From the NCBI GenBank assembly GCA_023055425.1, contig JALGPY010000003.1, positions 22,503,001 to 22,567,000 on the forward strand: a stretch of DNA of 64,000 nt, in the 5' to 3' direction. Of the stretch, positions 10,041 to 21,219 are shown in pieces. The DNA comes from Linanthus parryae. Lineage: Eukaryota; Streptophyta; Magnoliopsida; Ericales; Polemoniaceae. How positions within the stretch are numbered: the stretch's first letter is position 1; every line of letters begins with the position of its first letter. The position numbers were made by a program, and so were the translations under genes. The notes beneath the pieces were generated by a model. The model was not told where the DNA came from. It did not search any database and saw nothing but the letters and a program-made list of their open reading frames with translations.

Positions 10041-12780
10041 TGGGGTACGGATCACAACTATCGCCTATTGAACATTTCCTATCTTATCATGCAGCATTAC
10101 AAAGATGCAGTAACATCACATATATCACAAAATTCAACTTAACAAGTTTGATCATCATTGGTCATTTAAAACTAATCTTCCAAGGACAATATTGCTCCTG
10201 GTCTTACATTCCCATAGTAGGTCTCACAACAATATTAGTGTTCTCCACGTAGGAGTAACATCGTAAAACAATCACAATAATCTGAGCCAAAGTCAAGATT
10301 ACTACATAAATTTATTTGTTCGAGTATTCCAAGTATATCACAACAATGTCAAAAGAAAGTTCACGTGCGGATTTGTCTCTTAGTTGTTGGGTCTAACCTT
10401 TGAACACGGTCTTTGGTATCATATATAAAAGTCTTTATTATAATCCTCCTTCCAGATGATTACCAGCACACTCTTACAACCACTCAACAAGAGGTAGAAC
10501 CTCTAGTAGCCCAATAAAAACATACAACTTTTAAATTAGCTCCTCCGTGGAAATTCATCCCATGACTCGAACAATGATTCTGGTGACAAGACTTCAATAA
10601 TACACACGTATGACAAAGTGCCTCAATTACATCAAAATTTAGATTATAACATGGCTAGTGAGATCATGTCCACAACTTAATCAGTGCCAAAGAAAATATT
10701 TTCATTGCTTCAATCATTTACCCCAGTACCCATTGCTATTGTCTCATAAGCTGTTCTTCACAGAGAGTAAGGTCATTAGAATCTCCCAAGTTTGAAATTC
10801 GTACTCTTAGTGAACCTAAGCATAAACCAAATCAAAGATTCTAGATTATGATTCCCTACAATGAAAACGCATCCAAACGAATTTGTATGGCTCTAAAGAC
10901 GATTCATAAAGAAGGATATATCACGTTCCCTTAACAATATTTAAGTGAACTCCAAAACTGATTCCCAAGGTCAAAACTATATCCGAATGGTACAAAACGT
11001 CTTATCTAACAAAATAGAGAATCGAAGAGATAGTGCACAAGACTCCAAAGCAACATGGTTCCTCCTATCCTTAGACACTTAACCTTGGCCTATGATATAT
11101 GATGTTACCCGGTGGTTCTCTTTATCGTTGTTTTCCTACCGTCATCTGATAATTCGCCTCGAACTAAGAAAATAAAAATAAACCATGTGTACCCAATAAT
11201 ACGATACTGAGGCACACACTCCAAGCATCTTATTCATATTCAAATAGGTTCAACAATAACGAGACTCGCTAGCTAGTATTCGAAGTCGCCTTTGGTGATA
11301 AATCCTTAAAAACATATTTCTGTTAACAAAGCTCCGAGCACATCGTCCGAGAAGATTACCACAACTGAGCGGACTCATTTATCCCGGTACACCAACAATT
11401 TCTGTAACTCCAAGGAATTCGATATAAGCATAAAACTCGACAAATAATTTAGAGGTTAATAACCAGCCCATAATCCAAACATTGGTTTAGTGAATATGCT
11501 CCAATCATATACGCCAAACAACGTTATAAGCCAACTACTCCAACGTGAGACCATACTAAAATAAGTTAGACTACACAAAAAAATTGTCTCATTGATAGCA
11601 CCAAGGTAGTAGAAAGCTCCCCGAAATCAAAATCAATAACTCCAATGATAACCGTCACAACATTATAAACTATTTGTCCCGAGAAACAAGGTCTTCAGAT
11701 TGTCCAAGGCTGAACATTGGAACTCCCAATCAGATTAAAATAACAAATACATTATGCTTACACAAAATGATGTCACAACCCAACGACTAACGTAACTCCA
11801 AGGGCAAACCATAAACAAAGAAATATGTCGTTCCTCAAATAATAGCTAAGTAACAAGGCTCCAAACATAAATATCTAACACAAAAGTTAACATTCTAGTG
11901 ACCTAGAATACCGCACTCAGTATCTCCAATGGTCTAAAAGATTACAGACGAAACTTAGCCCTTCACCTCAAAATTTTAGTTTCACATGAGTGATTCCCTC
12001 TTTTCCTTATTCTTTTACGGTCATCTATAGATGATAATGGAGAGAAAGAAGTTAAATATAATCATCCACTAACTATAGACGAGACAAGATAAGAAGAGAC
12101 ACAAACACTAGTACAACAATGTGATCAATCAAGACTAGGTAAAAATACTCCAACCAAAAAGAGAAACTCCAATAATATTTGATGGAATATTCCAACTAGA
12201 ATCTCAAATCTCATTATCCCTTCAACTTCAAAGTAGGCTCCAAAATAAATATAATGTTCGAGGAAATCAAATACACGATTCTTAAAACGTTTTCTAGGCG
12301 AGGGTGGGCGGGAAACCACTATCGTCAATGCTAACTCTTTAGCCTATCACTTCTCATTGGTCCTCCATAGGTTATTCTCAAGGCTTTTGAGCCATAAACA
12401 ATGTACACTTCATGAAGTGCGGCGTTATGATCCATTGACCTTGATGTAAATATTTGTACTTGGGAAGGTAACAGCATCCCTCATTAGATAAATCATTATA
12501 CTATCTCTTAATTGTAAATCAAAGAATTCTCATCAAGTAGTAGTATCTTTGTTGATGTGAGATAAAGACCAACACTATAGTAGTATCTTTGTTGATGTGA
12601 GGTCAAGACAAACACTTCTGAATGATATCTTCGGTGTTTTTGCCTCAGTCGATTTTTGGGTGAGCTAAACATGGTAGGAAGCAAAAGTATCTATTTGCAT
12701 TTATGAAGAATAAGCAAATTGTTTTATAAGAGACGCATTGACAAACAAAGAAAGATATACAGAAATTTTAGGGTCAATCC
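10041..12780. other. Long AT-rich region, nothing assigned
   Basis: No open frame above 75 codons and no conserved motif was found on either strand. It may be the eroded body of the minus-strand Gypsy element, but I see no RT or integrase motif to support that. A short direct repeat (TAGTAGTATCTTTGTTGATGTGAG) occurs at about 12538 and 12578. Confidence 0.4.
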
Positions 12781-12806
12781 TTGATACCTGATTGGCCTTT
12801 TAATTC

Positions 12807-13058
12807 TTGAATAGCTTGCAGCCTCTTTTTCGTCTTCTGTGGTTCACCTTTCGTTTTCTGTGGTTCATTTTGTGGAGCCTCTCTATTGTATGGCTAGCTT
12901 CGTCAGAATATGCCATACAAAAACGCTTACTCCAATTACTTGGGGGTAGGGAACGTCAACCAGTTTACTCCCATTACCTGACAACAATGGACTTTACTGT
13001 TTTATACTACATAGCCACAGTCAAACAATATGGATTTGAGATATCTGAATCCATTTAA
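12807..13058 (+). pseudogene. Possible second TIFY-domain fragment
   Basis: The 83-codon frame contains LLQLLGGRER, which resembles the end of a TIFY domain in ZML factors (…VQAVLLLLGGRE). The rest of the frame has no resemblance. It lies 12 kb from the exon-1-like fragment at 521-799 in the same orientation, so the two could be pieces of one disrupted gene, or the match could be chance. Confidence 0.25.
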
Positions 13059-13169
13059 CATGCCATTCATTGGACTTTTCCGTTAGTCAAAAGTCAAAGT
13101 TCATGAACCAAGTGTGATATTCTGTTAGTATTGGGATTCCTTATTTGTTAATGTTTTGCTTGTCAATTC

Positions 13170-13345
13170 AGATGCAGAGGCCACTTTTAGCTTCTACGAT
13201 TGCTGCGTCATCCAGAGGAGGTTATTGCAACACTAATATTCATGTATGTCTCAGCCATCAGTAGAAGCATCATCTGCAATTACTGGAGGAATTACATCAA
13301 GAAGCTCAAGTCAGCCGCCCCAATTATTTGAGTTGGAGTGATACA
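13170..13345 (+). other. Possible terminal exon fragment, unassigned
   Basis: One frame reads SSAITGGITSRSSSQPPQLF before a stop near 13340. It looks protein-like but I do not recognise it, and other frames are equally open over parts of it. Confidence 0.2.
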
Positions 13346-13604
13346 CTATTTGACTCCTGAAGGTGTTTTGGATTTTGGTTATGCATGACAGGGTAGGCGT
13401 ATTTTGGTTTCGCTATCAACTTCGAGAGTACTTTGGTTGAGCTGATTTTGTACTAAATTCAGCTGTTTTGGTACTTTGTAATGTTTTGGACTCCAAGGAG
13501 ATGTTTTGGTTATTGCAAGCAGTTGTTTGGTTTTCTACTGTATTCTTGTCTGATAATGAATTTTACATTGATGTTAGATACAAATGTATAAGTCAGTGCA
13601 TGAC

Positions 13605-13685
13605 ATTTTTAGTTGTGAACCGATAACAGCCAAACTACATGCAAGATATTTAGAGTTGTGGATCGATTATGGCCATAGTACGTTT
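13605..13685 (+). repeat. Tandem ~45-bp repeat split by Copia-C
   Basis: Diverged units built on TTAGAGTTGTGGATCG and ACATGCA occur at 13605-13685 and continue at 20245-20300 (TCAGAGTTGTGGACCG). Copia-C inserted within the second unit. Confidence 0.6.
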
Positions 13686-14621
13686 TGTTGACTAACAATC
13701 GAAACTGGACCGGAAGAAGGGAAGAAGAAGATAATAAGAACAGAAAATAAACTGTTAAAGAAATGCAGAATAAATAAATACTTACAGAGTATAGAGAATC
13801 TGCAGATTAAATCGGAGACGATCTCGAGCATAGACTCGATGTCCGTAAGGCTTATTTGCCCCTTACGGTACTGCTTTTTATGGAGCAAACGCCTCGCAGG
13901 ATAATCGCCTCACCGTGCAGTTTGTCAGTACACTCGCTGCACCCTACGAACCGCAATGGTATGGGAACTCTCTCTGGAAAAGGCTACGGGTTTGTTGGGT
14001 AAGTGCTGTGTGTTGTGTTTCTGGAATCTGGTAAGTAAGTAAAATTCGTTGGGGACGGCTGCTGTTTATAGCAGTGTTGGAAGAGCGGTTGTAACCGTTT
14101 ATGACAATTCAATAACGGTTGCAACCGTTCAGTTTTGAATTTGAAATTCCGTTCGGTTTGAATATCAAAGTTGGTTTTGGGCCCAAAAAGTTAGTATGGG
14201 CTTGACTAACAAATCAGCCCACACCACACCACACCTCGGCCCGAGACCTAGCCGGCCGGACGGACGGCGGCGCGCGCGCGCGCGTGTGGTGGTTCAACCT
14301 TTGTCTAGGTCCTCCCTCCTACACAAAATGTGTATCACCCAAAGGGCGTGCCCTTAAGGTGCAACCTTTGAATATTTATGCAACACTTTGTTGCTCTACA
14401 TGAAGATGTGGGACACTTATCTTCAAGTGTTTCCAACATCTCTACATCCCACTTTCACACATGAATTTTTCATTCATCCGACCATTATTTTGGACGAAAC
14501 AAAGTGGTAGGATTATCTCCTAGTCGCAAGGATTCCATAGCCACTTTCGGTTTCTCAAACCGTTAACCCGACTTGTCGTAAACCGGGTTAGAAGTCGACC
14601 CAAAATATTGTTTTTCCAACA
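13686..14621 (-). mobile_element. Copia-C 3' LTR
   Basis: On the minus strand it begins TGTTGGAAAAACAATATT and ends GTTAGTCAACA. It contains a (CG)7 run near 14268-14284. Its copy of the primer-complementary segment (13842-13855) carries one change (CCGTAAGG instead of CCTTAAGG on the plus strand). Confidence 0.95.
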
Positions 14622-15198
14622 ATCCCCCACATGAATGATAAAATTGGCTTAGGAGCCGGATTATCAGGGAAGAGAGAGAGAGCTACCAAGCGAACGATAA
14701 TCGCATGAGAAAGGTAGTCAAAGACTTTGAACCTCTCCTAGTGGAATACTATCGGATATACTGGATTGTCAGTGGTGAAGCACCTTGAACTGCTTTCTGT
14801 ATTGTATACCTAGACAATAGTACCCACACGGTTATCATCCTTCCATATTAGGTTCTCATTGTTGTGTCCATTTTGGCCCTGGAACACTTATTCCTGCTTT
14901 CGTGAGTGGTCTTAGAGAATTTAGCCTCATCATTCTCCTAGAACCGGCCGCCAGTTCCCACTCATATAGGTGAGTCTCATAAAGAGTATCTTGCCATACT
15001 CCACTTGGTTTCATCCCCAAGGTATGAGCTCATTAAAAGCTAATTGCTTATCCTTACCAATGCAAGCGTCACTCGGCGTCGCCCTTGGAATGGGTTTGGA
15101 AATAAAATTTCCTACAGTGACTATATTTGCACAGTAATTAGGTTGTCCCTTTTGAACCTAGTTATTGGGATCTCCAGACATCTAGGTTGGGTTTTCCG
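14622..15198 (-). other. Copia-C 3' untranslated region and polypurine tract
   Basis: The polypurine tract (minus strand CATGTGGGGGAT) abuts the LTR at 14622. The rest between it and the RNase H stop at 15199 is non-coding and resembles Copia-A 3830-4400 in phrase order. Confidence 0.8.
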
Positions 15199-16002
15199 TT
15201 ACGTGCAACTCGGTGAGATAGGCTTCAATCCCATTCCCCTTAACGAACTAAAAACTTGCTCTCTACTTAACCCTTTGGTTAGCGGGTCTGCTAAGTTTTC
15301 CTTACTTTTTACGTAATCGATCGATATAATTCCGTTTGAGAGCAATTGTTTAATGGTATTATGTCTACGACGTATATGTCTAGACTTACCATTGTAAATG
15401 GTGCTTTGGGCCCTTCCAATTGCCGATTGACTATCGCAATGAATGCAGATAGCTGGCACCGGTTTTGGCCACATAGGAAGTTCTTCTAAAAATTGACGAA
15501 GCCACTCGGCTTCTTCTCCGGTTTTATCCAATGCAATGAATTCCGATTCCATTGTGGACCTTGCAATGCAAGTTTCTTTAGAAGATTTCCAAGACACGAC
15601 TGCTCCTCCAAGAGTAAAAACATACCCGCTTGTGGACTTAGAGTCCAATGTGTCCGATATCCAGTTGGCATCACTATACCCTTCTAGTACCGCAGGATAC
15701 CTGGTATAGTGCAGGCCATATGCTGAAGTATATCTTAAATATTTTAGCACCCGAGTCACTCCTTTCCAATGTTTATCACTTGGATTACTAGTGAATCGAC
15801 TTAATTTTCCAACTGCTTGAGCAATATCGGGCCTTGTACAATTCATGAGGTACATTAAACAGCCAATTACTTGAGCATATTTGACTTGTCTTACACTTGC
15901 ACCATGGTTCTTGGCGAGATGTAAATTAAGATCCACGGGAGTCTTAACTATCTTGCCATTGTTCTTGTCGAATTTCTCAAGAATCTTCCCAACATAGTGC
16001 GA
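15199..16002 (-). pseudogene. Copia-C polyprotein, end of RT and RNase H
   Basis: The open frame from 15936 (245 codons), extended upstream in frame to the stop at 16003, covers the RT C-terminal block ([17 protein letters not shown]) and the Copia RNase H. Visible motifs are [10 protein letters not shown] (first catalytic Asp), [12 protein letters not shown] (Glu region), IHCDSQSAI and [10 protein letters not shown] near the end. It ends at SPSCT. The segment is intact but lies behind upstream stops. Confidence 0.9.
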
Positions 16003-16394
16003 TTAGGATAATGAGTATCCATTTGTCGTTCTAGTGATTTTCATCCCTAAAATAACGTCAGCAATACCCATATCCTTCATATCGAACTTTGTTGTCAACA
16101 TTTTCTTAGTTGTTTTAATGATAGTTGAATTACTTCCCATAATTAACATATCATCAACATACAAGCACACGATGACATATCCATCACGAGTGGTTTTACT
16201 ATAAACACACTTGTCACATTCATTAATATGAAATCCATTTGATAACATTGTATTATCAAATTTGATATGCCATTGTTTCGGAGCTTGTTTGAGACCGTAA
16301 AGAGATTTCACCAAACGACATACCTTATTTTCTTGCCCAGGAGCAATAAAACCCTCAGGTTGTTCCATGTAAATCTCTTCGTCTAATTCACCAT
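16003..16394 (-). pseudogene. Copia-C polyprotein, RT catalytic segment
   Basis: It begins with FLNGELDEEIYMEQPEG-type sequence and holds LVKSLYGLKQAPKQWH and the catalytic CLYVDDMLIMG. On the 5' side a short deletion of about 20 bases with a frameshift has removed the sequence expected between AAINNL and VKT. On the 3' side a stop replaces the residue before SHYV (TAA where CAA is expected). Confidence 0.9.
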
Positions 16395-17111
16395 TTAAGA
16401 ATGTCGTCTTAACGCAAGATTATTTATAGCTGCAATTGCTATAAGCATGCGAATGGACGTTATCCTTGTAACTGGTGAGTAGGTATCGAAATAATCAATA
16501 CCTTCCTTTTGTTTATAACCTTTTGCGACAAGTCTAGCCTTATACTTGTCAATTGAACCGTCAGGTTTAAGCTTCCGCTTAAAAACCCACTTACAGCCTA
16601 ACGCTTTACTTCCTGGTGGAAGATTCACCAATTCCCAAGTATGGTTTTGAAGTATGGATTCAATTTCCATATTCACTGCTTCTTTCCAATACGACGCCTC
16701 GGTACTATACATAGCTTCCTTGTAGGTTTGAGGCTCATTTTCTACCAAGTAGGTTAGAAAATCCGGGCCAAATGTTGTAGCAACTTTTGCCCGCTTGCTA
16801 CGTCTAGGTTCGTTTTCTGTTTCGGACTCTTGGGATGTTAATTCCCGTGTTCTTTTAGTAGAACTTTGTTCATTCTTCTCTTTGTATGGAAATACATCTT
16901 CGAAGAATGATGTGTTGCATGACTCAAAAATAGTATTTTCGTGTATGTCTTCGATTTCTGATTTGATAACCAAAAATCGATATGCACTACTATTATGAGC
17001 ATACCCGATAAAGACGCAATCTACTGTCTTCGGTCCAAGTTTCACCTTTTTAGGTAATGGTATCGCCACCTTTGCGAGACAATCCCACACTTTGACGTAT
17101 TTGTAAGATGG
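16395..17111 (-). pseudogene. Copia-C polyprotein, integrase C-terminus and RT N-terminus
   Basis: It contains the KVWDCLAKV and DCVFIGYAHNS blocks that follow the Copia integrase core, an acidic hinge, and the RT start with GCKWVFKRKLKPDGSIDKYK, ARLVAKGY and YSPV. The upstream end is an in-frame TAA after YELWKG. The downstream end is the deletion frameshift near 16413. Confidence 0.9.
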
Positions 17112-17114
17112 CGG

Positions 17115-17759
17115 TTATCCTTTCCATAATTCATATGGAGTTTTGCCAACATTTTTCCGAGGTATCCTATTAAGGATGTGGTTGGCCGTTAATAGGGCTT
17201 TCCCCCACAAGTTCTGTGGTAATCCCGAACTTAGGAGTAATGCATTTAGCATTTCTTTTAAAGTTCTATTCGTCCTCTCGGCTACGCCATTTTGTTCAGG
17301 CGAATAGGGTGCCGTAGTTTGGTGGATAATTCCACTTTCTAGACATATGTCCTTAAGTGGTGCCTCGTATTCTCCACCACGATCGCTACGCACCATTTTA
17401 ATTTTCTTTCCTAATTGATTTTCCACTTCATTTTTATAGTGTTTGAACATGTCAATTGCTTCATCTTTACTTCGTAGAAGATAGACGTAGCAATATCGTG
17501 TGCAATCGTCTATAAACGTAATGAAGTACTTCTTTCCACCTCTTGTTTGAAGAAACTTCAAGTCACAAATATCCGTATGGATTAATTCAAGAGGCGTAGT
17601 AGTTTTGTTTTCAATTGGTCGAAATGATTTCTTTGTTAACTTAGCTTCAACACAAGTCTCACATTTATGAGACTTATCTATAGTTGCGTTTGGAAGATGT
17701 TCCATAGACATTAATTTCCGAATAGAGTTGTAGTTGGCGTGACCTAGTCTACTATGCCA
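17115..17759 (-). pseudogene. Copia-C polyprotein, pre-integrase and integrase core
   Basis: Immediately after the stop at 17760 the frame resumes with WHSRLGHANYNSIRKL (GAG pre-integrase motif). It has CETCVEAKLTK, then the integrase catalytic Asp in IHTDICDL, the second in MVRSDRGGEYE and the Glu in SPEQNGVAERTNRTLKE. The frame is open to YELWKG and then stops. All three acidic residues are present. Confidence 0.92.
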
Positions 17760-19112
17760 TTATTTAGACGACTCAACCATATAAATAGATGCGGCATCTT
17801 TATTTATAGCCTTAGTAGGCATCACAGTCATTACATTCAACTTAAACATTCCATCGCTAAGGTAATCCTTGCCTACGTACATGCCACTCTTAACTAGTAC
17901 AATTTTCTCGAATTCGAAAACAAGTTTGAATCCTTTCTTGACTAACACAGACCCCGACACTAAATTCTTGCGAATTTCGAGAACATAGAGTACATCGTTA
18001 AGCGTGAGAAGTTTCCCCGAAGTCATCTTGAGGGTGACGGTTCCTTTGCCTTCGACGGTAGAGGATGAAGAGTTTCCCATGTAAAGTTGTTCTCCGTCCT
18101 TCACCGGTTCAAAGTTGGTAAACATTGATTTTTCCGAGCATATGTGACGGGTTGCGCCGGTGTCGACCCACCACTCCTTAGGGTTTCTTCCAATCATGTT
18201 CACCTCCGAGACCACCGCGGATAGGCGGATACCATCATCTTTTTCGACTTCAGCAATATTGGCTTCGGATTTCTTCTTTGGATTCTTCCGTTTCTTTTTG
18301 CACTCGCTTCGGCGATGCCCGTTTTTCCCGCAATTATAGCACTTTCCCATGAAGTCTTTATCTTCCGCGTCGGCGGTGTCTAAGTCGCGAGCATTCCTTT
18401 TATTTTTCTTGGAGACATGTTCCGCAACGTTGGCTTTGGATTGCACCATTCCTGTCTTGTCGGAGTTGCGGTTATCTTCCTCTATCCTTAGCCGAACAAT
18501 GAGTTCTTCCATCTTTATCTCCTTGCGTTTATGTTTGAGATAGTTCTTAAAGTCCTTCCAATAAGGAGGCAACTTCTCAATCATGCACGCAACTTGAAAC
18601 GACTCGCTGAGAGTCATTCCCTCGGCATGGATGTCGTGGAGGATGACCTGCAATTCCTGCACTTGACTGATTACAGTCTTATTGTCAACCATGTTAAATT
18701 TCAGGAATTTGGCAACTACAAATTTCTTGGCGCCGGCGTCTTCGGTTTTATATTTTTTGTCTAGTGATTCCCATAGTTCCTTAGCGGTTTTGGCCACCGA
18801 ATATACACCATATAAAGTATTGTCCAAACCGTTAAGTACATAATTTTTAGCCAAAAAATCAGAGTGATTCCATGCATCTACCGCTGCTGCAGTTTCCTTG
18901 TCAGGATTTTCTGGTAGTGCAGGAGCATCTTCCCGAAGAAACTTCGCCAAGTTCAAGGTCGTCAAGTAGAACAGCATCTTCTGTTGCCATCTCTTGAAGT
19001 CCTTCCCATTGAACCGTTCTGGTTTTTCCCCATGGCCATTGATCATGTTCGGGCCCGTTGCAGGGGTGGACTGACTGGTACTCCCAGTTTCGGCCATCGC
19101 TGAAATTTGCAA
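17760..19112 (-). CDS. Copia-C Gag and aspartic protease (450 aa, truncated by stop)
   Basis: The Gag N-terminus carries RFNGKDFKRWQQKMLFYL (UBN2-type Gag region). A CCHC zinc knuckle CYNCGKNGHRRSEC is near residue 258 with basic KKKRK after it. The protease active site WWVDTGATRHIC is near residue 314. A start at the second Met (19097) is also plausible. The frame ends at an in-frame TAA just before the pre-integrase motif, so Gag-PR could still be made while Pol cannot be made without readthrough. Confidence 0.92.
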   Translation of the reverse strand: MQISAMAETGSTSQSTPATGPNMINGHGEKPERFNGKDFKRWQQKMLFYLTTLNLAKFLREDAPALPENPDKETAAAVDAWNHSDFLAKNYVLNGLDNTLYGVYSVAKTAKELWESLDKKYKTEDAGAKKFVVAKFLKFNMVDNKTVISQVQELQVILHDIHAEGMTLSESFQVACMIEKLPPYWKDFKNYLKHKRKEIKMEELIVRLRIEEDNRNSDKTGMVQSKANVAEHVSKKNKRNARDLDTADAEDKDFMGKCYNCGKNGHRRSECKKKRKNPKKKSEANIAEVEKDDGIRLSAVVSEVNMIGRNPKEWWVDTGATRHICSEKSMFTNFEPVKDGEQLYMGNSSSSTVEGKGTVTLKMTSGKLLTLNDVLYVLEIRKNLVSGSVLVKKGFKLVFEFEKIVLVKSGMYVGKDYLSDGMFKLNVMTVMPTKAINKDAASIYMVESSK

Positions 19113-19138
19113 AGCAAAAGTCAGAAACTGTAACGCAA

Positions 19139-19226
19139 TGAGTACTATTAAACTCTTTGCAACACTGTTTTAATAAGTACTATAAAAACTCGTTAAAACA
19201 GTAATCTGTGAGTACTATTAAAACTC
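19139..19226 (-). repeat. Copia-C leader repeats
   Basis: Three copies of GAGTTT(T)AATAGTACTC-like sequence (minus strand) lie at 19139-19157, 19175-19192 and 19210-19226, between the 5' LTR and gag. Each has GAGT/ACTC ends able to pair as a short stem. Copia-A has three equivalents at 2246-2337. Confidence 0.65.
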
Positions 19227-19286
19227 TCAGATTATGAACAAATTTTATAAAGCAGTATAGAAGTTTGGTAAAACCAGTTTCGACAA

Positions 19287-19301
19287 AAATTAAGCCTTAA
19301 G
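19287..19301 (-). other. Primer-site-like segment of Copia-C
   Basis: On the minus strand CTTAAGGCTTAATTT starts two bases after the 5' LTR end. Its complement differs by one extra base from AAATAAGCCTTAAG in the 5' LTR (19462-19475), with 11 contiguous pairs. It is not a TGG-type tRNA site. Confidence 0.65.
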
Positions 19302-19303
19302 AT

Positions 19304-20239
19304 TGTTGACTAACAATCGAAACTGGACCGGAAGAAGGGAAGAAGAAGAGAATAAGAACAGAAAAGAAACTGTTAAAGAAATGCAGAATAAATAAATACT
19401 TACAGAGTATAGAGAATCTGCAGATTAAATCGGAGACGATCTCGAGCATAGACTCGATGTCCTTAAGGCTTATTTGCCCCTTACGGTACTGCTTGTTATG
19501 GAGCAAACTCCTCGCAGGATAATCGCCTCACCGTGCATTTTGTCAGTACACTCGCTGCACCCTACGAACCGCAATGGTATGGGAACTCTCTCCGGAAAAG
19601 GCTACGGGTTTGTTGGGTATGTGCTGTGTGTTGTGTTTCTGGAATCTGGTAAGTAAGTAAAATTCGTTGGGGACGGCTGCTGTTTATAGCAGTGTTGGAA
19701 GAGCGGTTGTAACCGTTTATGACAATTCAATAACGGTTGCAACCGTTCAGTTTTGAATTTGAAATTCTGTTCGGTTTGAATATCAAAGTTGGTTTTGGGC
19801 CCAAAAAGTTAGTATGGGCTTGACTAACAAATCAGCCCACACCACACCACACCTCGGCCCGAGACCTAGCCGGCCGGACGGACGGCGGCGCGCGCGCGCG
19901 CGTGTGGTGGTTCAACCTTTGTCTAGGTCCTCCCTCCTACACAAAATGTGTATCACCCAAAGGGCGTGCCCTTAAGGTGCAACCTTTGAATATATATGCA
20001 ACACTTTGTTGCTCTACATGAAGATGTGGGACACTTATCTTCAAGTGTTTCCAACATCTCTACATCCCACTTTCACACATGAATTTTTCATTCATCCGAC
20101 CATTATTTTGGACGAAACAAAGTGGTAGGATTATCTCCTAGTCGCAAGGATTCCATAGCCACTTTCGGTTTCTCAAACCGTTAACCCGACTTGTCATAAA
20201 CCGGGTTAGAAGTCGACCCAAAATATTATTTTTCCAACA
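19304..20239 (-). mobile_element. Copia-C 5' LTR
   Basis: 936 bp, with 12 differences from the 3' LTR. A TATA-like CTATAAACAGC lies near 19685 on the minus strand. The primer-complementary segment (19462-19475) lies about 160 bases before the LTR end and about 190 bases after the expected transcription start. Confidence 0.95.
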
Positions 20240-20354
20240 CGTTTGTGGATCGATATTCAGAGTTGTGGACCGTTTACAGTCAAATACATGCACGAATTAT
20301 GGTGACACCGTCTGTACAGACCAAGCAAAACGACTCAAAACTACGATTATACAA

Positions 20355-20453
20355 GCAAAGGAGTAAACCTACTACTAGGATAGGAATCCAAACTAGGAAA
20401 AAATGCAAAGGAGTAAACCTACTACTAGGATAGGAAATCCAAACTAGGAAAAA
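20355..20453 (+). repeat. Tandem duplication of a 50-bp unit
   Basis: The unit beginning GCAAAGGAGTAAACCTACTA occurs at 20355 and 20405 with one base difference in an A run. Nothing coding is seen from 20300 to 20880. Confidence 0.9.
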
Positions 20454-20879
20454 AAAAGAAGCGAAAATATCCAAGAAAACACAGTGAAGTATCCAAACGT
20501 ACAAAACCAATAGAACATCATATTAGAAAAATCTGCATTAGTAATAACTAAACTGATCCAAATTTCTTTAAGCCTGACTTCACCTTGAAAAAGCTGTTGG
20601 CTTTGGCTCTCACTGTTGAGGCTGATTTAGGACGGGGCATTCTCTTGTTCTTTCGCAAATCTACAGTTGCAAGTGACGAAATTGATGATGATAATTAAAA
20701 GTAGTATTTGAAAAAAATGCATGAATTTGATCTATAAGGTCTGACGCTCCGCAGTAACAACAGCTGATGCTTGATGTATTGTTCTTGATGATAGAGTTTC
20801 TTGCTTTCCAAATAGTCCAGCATACCGAGATCCTAAGTTACAGGTATGGATGGGTGCTTCCTAGAGACTCTTAACTAGC

Positions 20880-21140
20880 TTTTAATTAACTCTTAAAAAC
20901 TGAAATCAGTTGGAGGGGGAGAAAGATTGAACCAAATCCAAAAATTGGTGAAGAATGGACACTGCATAAAGAGGTGTTCAATTGTTTCAACATAATTATG
21001 ACAAAGAAAACAAGATTTATTTATCTGAATGTTTTGAGCTGCTAATAAAGTTTTAGTAGGAAGAGTTTTGTGAACTAATTGCCAAATATATTTTTTAGCT
21101 TTGATGGGAGTTTTAATTTCCAGATTTTTTTCCTGGGGAA
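20880..21140 (-). pseudogene. L1-type LINE remnant, zinc-binding region after RT (zf-RVT)
   Basis: The minus strand encodes IKTPIKAKKYIWQLVHKTL, then KSCFLCHNYVETIEHLF and MQCPFFTNFWIWF. This is the zf-RVT arrangement (W..., C..C...E.HLF..C) found in plant LINE polyproteins downstream of reverse transcriptase. The RT is not visible. A MITE has split the remnant; the upstream part is at 21924-22080. Confidence 0.8.
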
Positions 21141-21219
21141 TTTAAGAAGATAGGGATTAAATGTATGAGCTTTTGAGGAAATGGAAGAGAAGAAAGAGGA
21201 GAAAAGAGAAGGTTATAGG

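Larger units (their letters stand above)
13686..20239 (-). mobile_element. Copia-C, complete LTR retrotransposon (6,554 bp)
   Basis: Both LTRs are exactly 936 bp. Direct 5-bp target duplications CGTTT lie at 13681-13685 and 20240-20244. By eye the LTRs differ at 12 positions (about 1.3%). The order on the minus strand is gag, protease, integrase, RT, RNase H, which is Ty1/Copia order. The reading frame is interrupted by at least three in-frame stops and one deletion, so this copy is structurally complete but not autonomous. It belongs with Copia-A and -B by LTR ends, polypurine tract, leader repeats and primer-site design. Confidence 0.97.
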
